From assembly GCA_025769875.1 (NCBI GenBank), contig JAGFNK010000853.1, positions 1 through 19,897 of the forward strand: a DNA stretch of 19,897 nucleotides, written 5' to 3'. The stretch comes from Russula earlei. Its lineage: Eukaryota; Basidiomycota; Agaricomycetes; Russulales; Russulaceae. Below, one piece after another: positions 17,887-19,897 of the stretch (its first letter is position 1; the number at the start of each line of letters is the position of its first letter). A program made the position numbers and the translations under genes. Under the pieces are notes generated by a model that was not told the DNA's origin, did not search any database, and was given only the letters and a program-made list of their open reading frames with translations.

Positions 17887-18702
17887 ATGATGAAGAGCAA
17901 TGCGTTCGAGGTTGCCACATGGCCCTGCTCGGATGAGTATGCGAAGAACCCATCGATGATAGAGCCAGCATTTGAAGCACTCGTGGGGCCAGAAGGTCGT
18001 TCGGGACTAGCTGAGTAGGTTGACGTGGTTTCCGTTGACGACCTCACAGATATGATACAGAATTTTCTATGGGGTCCAAGTCGGGAGATCGAACGCATGT
18101 GCGGTTTTGAGTGTGTCAGGCTTTACCAAAAGAGCATTGGATCGTGCTGACGCGAGCATTATCAAACAGATTGGGATTCCATGGAAGCACATGAGAGGTT
18201 TATCGCAGACCAAGAAGCTCTACTTGGGTTCACCAAGATGTTCGAGTCGTCAGCAAAGGATGGGATCCCCAAGGGCACCATTATCCACGCATCTTGGGAT
18301 GAGGAGGCGGTGGCTTGCCTGAAGGCCCCATTCGTGGAGTTTACAAAGATCTCACTCAAGATAGGCACAACAAAGGAAGCCATGCACAGAGCCTTGGTCG
18401 AGTACGTCGCATATATGAACGATCCATCGAGCGGCGCTGTTGGAGCGACGTATGGTCATGTGGTGGAGAAACCGGATCAAATTATGATTGTAGTCGGTTG
18501 GAAGACAATCGAGGTGGAGTACGTTTCTACATAGCCCTGGGCGCAAACTGACCGGGGGGGGGGGCAACACCAGGTGGGAAAAGATGAACTCGGGGAAAGG
18601 GGGAGAGGACTTGTAGGGGAAATGGAGGCGATGGGAGAGAAAGAAGTGATGGGGGTGTCATTGAGGCAGTTTGGCAGGCGTGCAGGGCTGTCGAGGCGTT
18701 AG
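17887..18702 (+). CDS. Two-domain alpha/beta-barrel (ABM/DABB-like) protein, second paralogue, model uncertain
   Basis: It starts ATGATG at 17887. Exon 1 gives MKSNAFEVATWPCSDEYAKN and FEALVGPEGR, which aligns with the start of the gene at 15086. Exon 3 (from 18170) gives WDSMEAHERFIADQ, then LKAPFVEFTKISLKIGTT and GATYGHVVEKPDQIMIVVGW, matching its partner (KAPVVEV, GAVGYVIEDPDTTVLIVGW). The middle exon is unclear. NFLWGPSREIERMCGFE is in frame with exon 3 using a GTCGTT donor near 17998, while IFYG, the better match to IFHG, is one frame off. The end is also ambiguous: a GTGGAG donor gives a tail homologous in shape and stop at 18700-18702, whereas the stronger GTACGT donor gives an early stop at 18614-18616. 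It may be decaying. Function is unknown. Confidence 0.55.
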
Positions 18703-18871
18703 TAGCAAGGGCAAGGGGGTAGTGAAATATATTTCATGAGTTCAGTTAGTCGCGGCGACCTGGAAATGGAACTAACGCCGAGGAAGGCGACTTGGCGGAA
18801 TGTCCGGGTCGTGCCGGGGCGAGGGCGAGGGAGATCGCGATTGCTTTAATTGTAATTCCCAATTGATTGAG
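18703..18871. other. Short intergenic interval
   Basis: Between the second ABM-like gene and the TATA-like word of the methyltransferase gene. No coding frame or repeat is supported. Confidence 0.5.
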
Positions 18872-18877
18872 TATAAA
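18872..18877 (+). promoter_or_regulatory. TATA box candidate of the methyltransferase gene
   Basis: TATAAA about 76 nt upstream of the ATG at 18953. Confidence 0.45.
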
Positions 18878-18952
18878 CGAGCGAGCGACCTTGCCTACCT
18901 CGTCTCGTCAACTCGCAGCCCGCACACATCGCAAGCACTCTCCGCGGTCATC

Positions 18953-19897
18953 ATGCTCGTTCCTTATCCTGACCGTCTCCGTTCTTCGCGGTCATCATCG
19001 TCTCAATCCAACGCTAATTTAACGTCGACCCCATCCCCTCCCCCCCCTCCGATACCTTCCCCTTCCACCGCACCCACAACTCCACAGCACAGGTTCTTTC
19101 CTCCTCGAAGTAATCTTCCCTTGGCGAGGATGCGCACAAACTCTCTCTCTTCTCCCTCCCTTTCTAGTTCTCATCCTGGCTCCTCTTCCACTCCGTCCGA
19201 TCACCCCCAACGCCCGCTCCGGAATCGGCCTTCTCTGCGCGCTCGACCGTCTACGTCACCAGACGTGCCGGATGCAAAGCACCCGTCTTCTCCCTTTTCT
19301 GGCTCCTCTCCGATCCCAGTAAGTCCTTTCTGCTTGTTACTGATCTCCACCACTTGTTCATCATCACCAATGTGAAGCCTTTTGCCGACTTCTTACCCAC
19401 CCGCAGAAGAAGCGCCAAGCGCCCCCCTTCACGCAAGGAGAGCGCTCCTGGTACCCATTCGAGTCGCACCACCGGGACCGCCCTTGTGGACTCGGGAAAG
19501 GACGCTCGTTTCTCCACCGCGGACCGCGCTATCCTTAAGGAGCTCAAACTTGGAGCGGCCGCGCGCGAATCTCAGTTCAAGATAAAAGGGTCGAAGAAGC
19601 ACCATGCCTTCCCCGCAAATGAAGCACCTTACCCTCGCAATTACGAGAGGTCTGTCATCGACCAGTGCGTCTAATTATATGCGTGTGAATGTGTCGTCAC
19701 CAGCGCCGTTCCCACCATTTTTGCGTTGTAGCGACGTTTGGGAGACGGCCTTCATCAGACAGCTATGCGGAAGTCTGACTTTTCATGTTGTCGAGACACC
19801 TCCCACAAAAGTGTACGTCTCCTTGAGCTCAGCATGTTTCGCTAAAGACGTCCTGATCCCAGCCCTAGACTGGACCTGGGGTGCGGTAAGGACTTTC
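18953..19897 (+). CDS. SAM-dependent methyltransferase, N-terminal part, cut by window edge
   Basis: From ATG 18953 comes a long Ser/Pro/Arg-rich, probably disordered tail (MLVPYPDRLRSSRS, PPPPPIPSPSTAP). Then an exon from 19407 to 19664 gives DARFSTADRAILKELKLG and APYPRNYERSVID, joined over 19665-19731 to DVWETAFIRQLCGSLTFHVV, and over 19813-19868 to TPPTKVLDLGCG, the SAM-binding motif I. A further intron seems to start at 19886 (GTAAGG). The order PYPxxYxRxVxDxDVW...LDLGCG is typical of a large basidiomycete methyltransferase group of unknown substrates. One problem: the consensus donor GTAAGT at 19319 does not keep frame with the exon at 19407. A donor GTTACT at 19336 would, or the true N-terminus differs. 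Confidence 0.75.

Overview
The window looks like nuclear DNA of a basidiomycete fungus, probably an agaricomycete. Genes are compact and split by introns of roughly 47-95 nt with GT..AG ends. Recognisable proteins (Cdc37, an alpha/gamma-adaptin-binding p34 homologue, a dienelactone-hydrolase-fold enzyme, a fungal SAM methyltransferase) sit next to a block of decayed DNA transposons. The genus cannot be read from the sequence.

Positions 1-8688 are a stack of DNA transposons nested in one another. Reading from the outside in: (1) a shortened Mutator-like (MULE) copy whose right part is 8034-8688; (2) a PIF/Harbinger element ending at 8033 and flanked there by TAA, with its transposase end at 1-457 (+) and a convergent Myb/SANT-like gene (-); (3) a second MULE, about 1377-7173, with long terminal inverted repeats, sitting inside the Myb/SANT gene; (4) a 2.9 kb hAT-like non-autonomous element, 2872-5816, sitting inside the MULE transposase just after the CKWHV motif. 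All of this is short of CpG and carries stops and frameshifts. No CpG at all is visible from about 7006 to 8829.

From about 8830 the sequence changes abruptly to CpG-containing, gene-dense DNA. In order: a dienelactone hydrolase family gene of seven exons (9445-10605, +); a p34/AAGAB-like adaptin-binding protein (11230-12962, +); Cdc37 of five exons (14741-13025, -), convergent with the p34 gene; two related genes for two-domain alpha/beta-barrel (ABM/DABB-like) proteins (15086-15910 and 17887-18702, both +); and the start of a SAM-dependent methyltransferase cut by the window edge (18953-19897, +).

The gene-rich half is mostly housekeeping: Cdc37 loads kinase clients on Hsp90, and p34 proteins assist clathrin adaptor assembly. 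The two alpha/beta-barrel genes are a local duplication with matching intron positions, and each shows an apparent reading-frame problem. Nothing suggests a joint pathway among the neighbours. The notable structure is the four-deep transposon stack, with insertion junctions that can be read, beside a sharp base-composition border.
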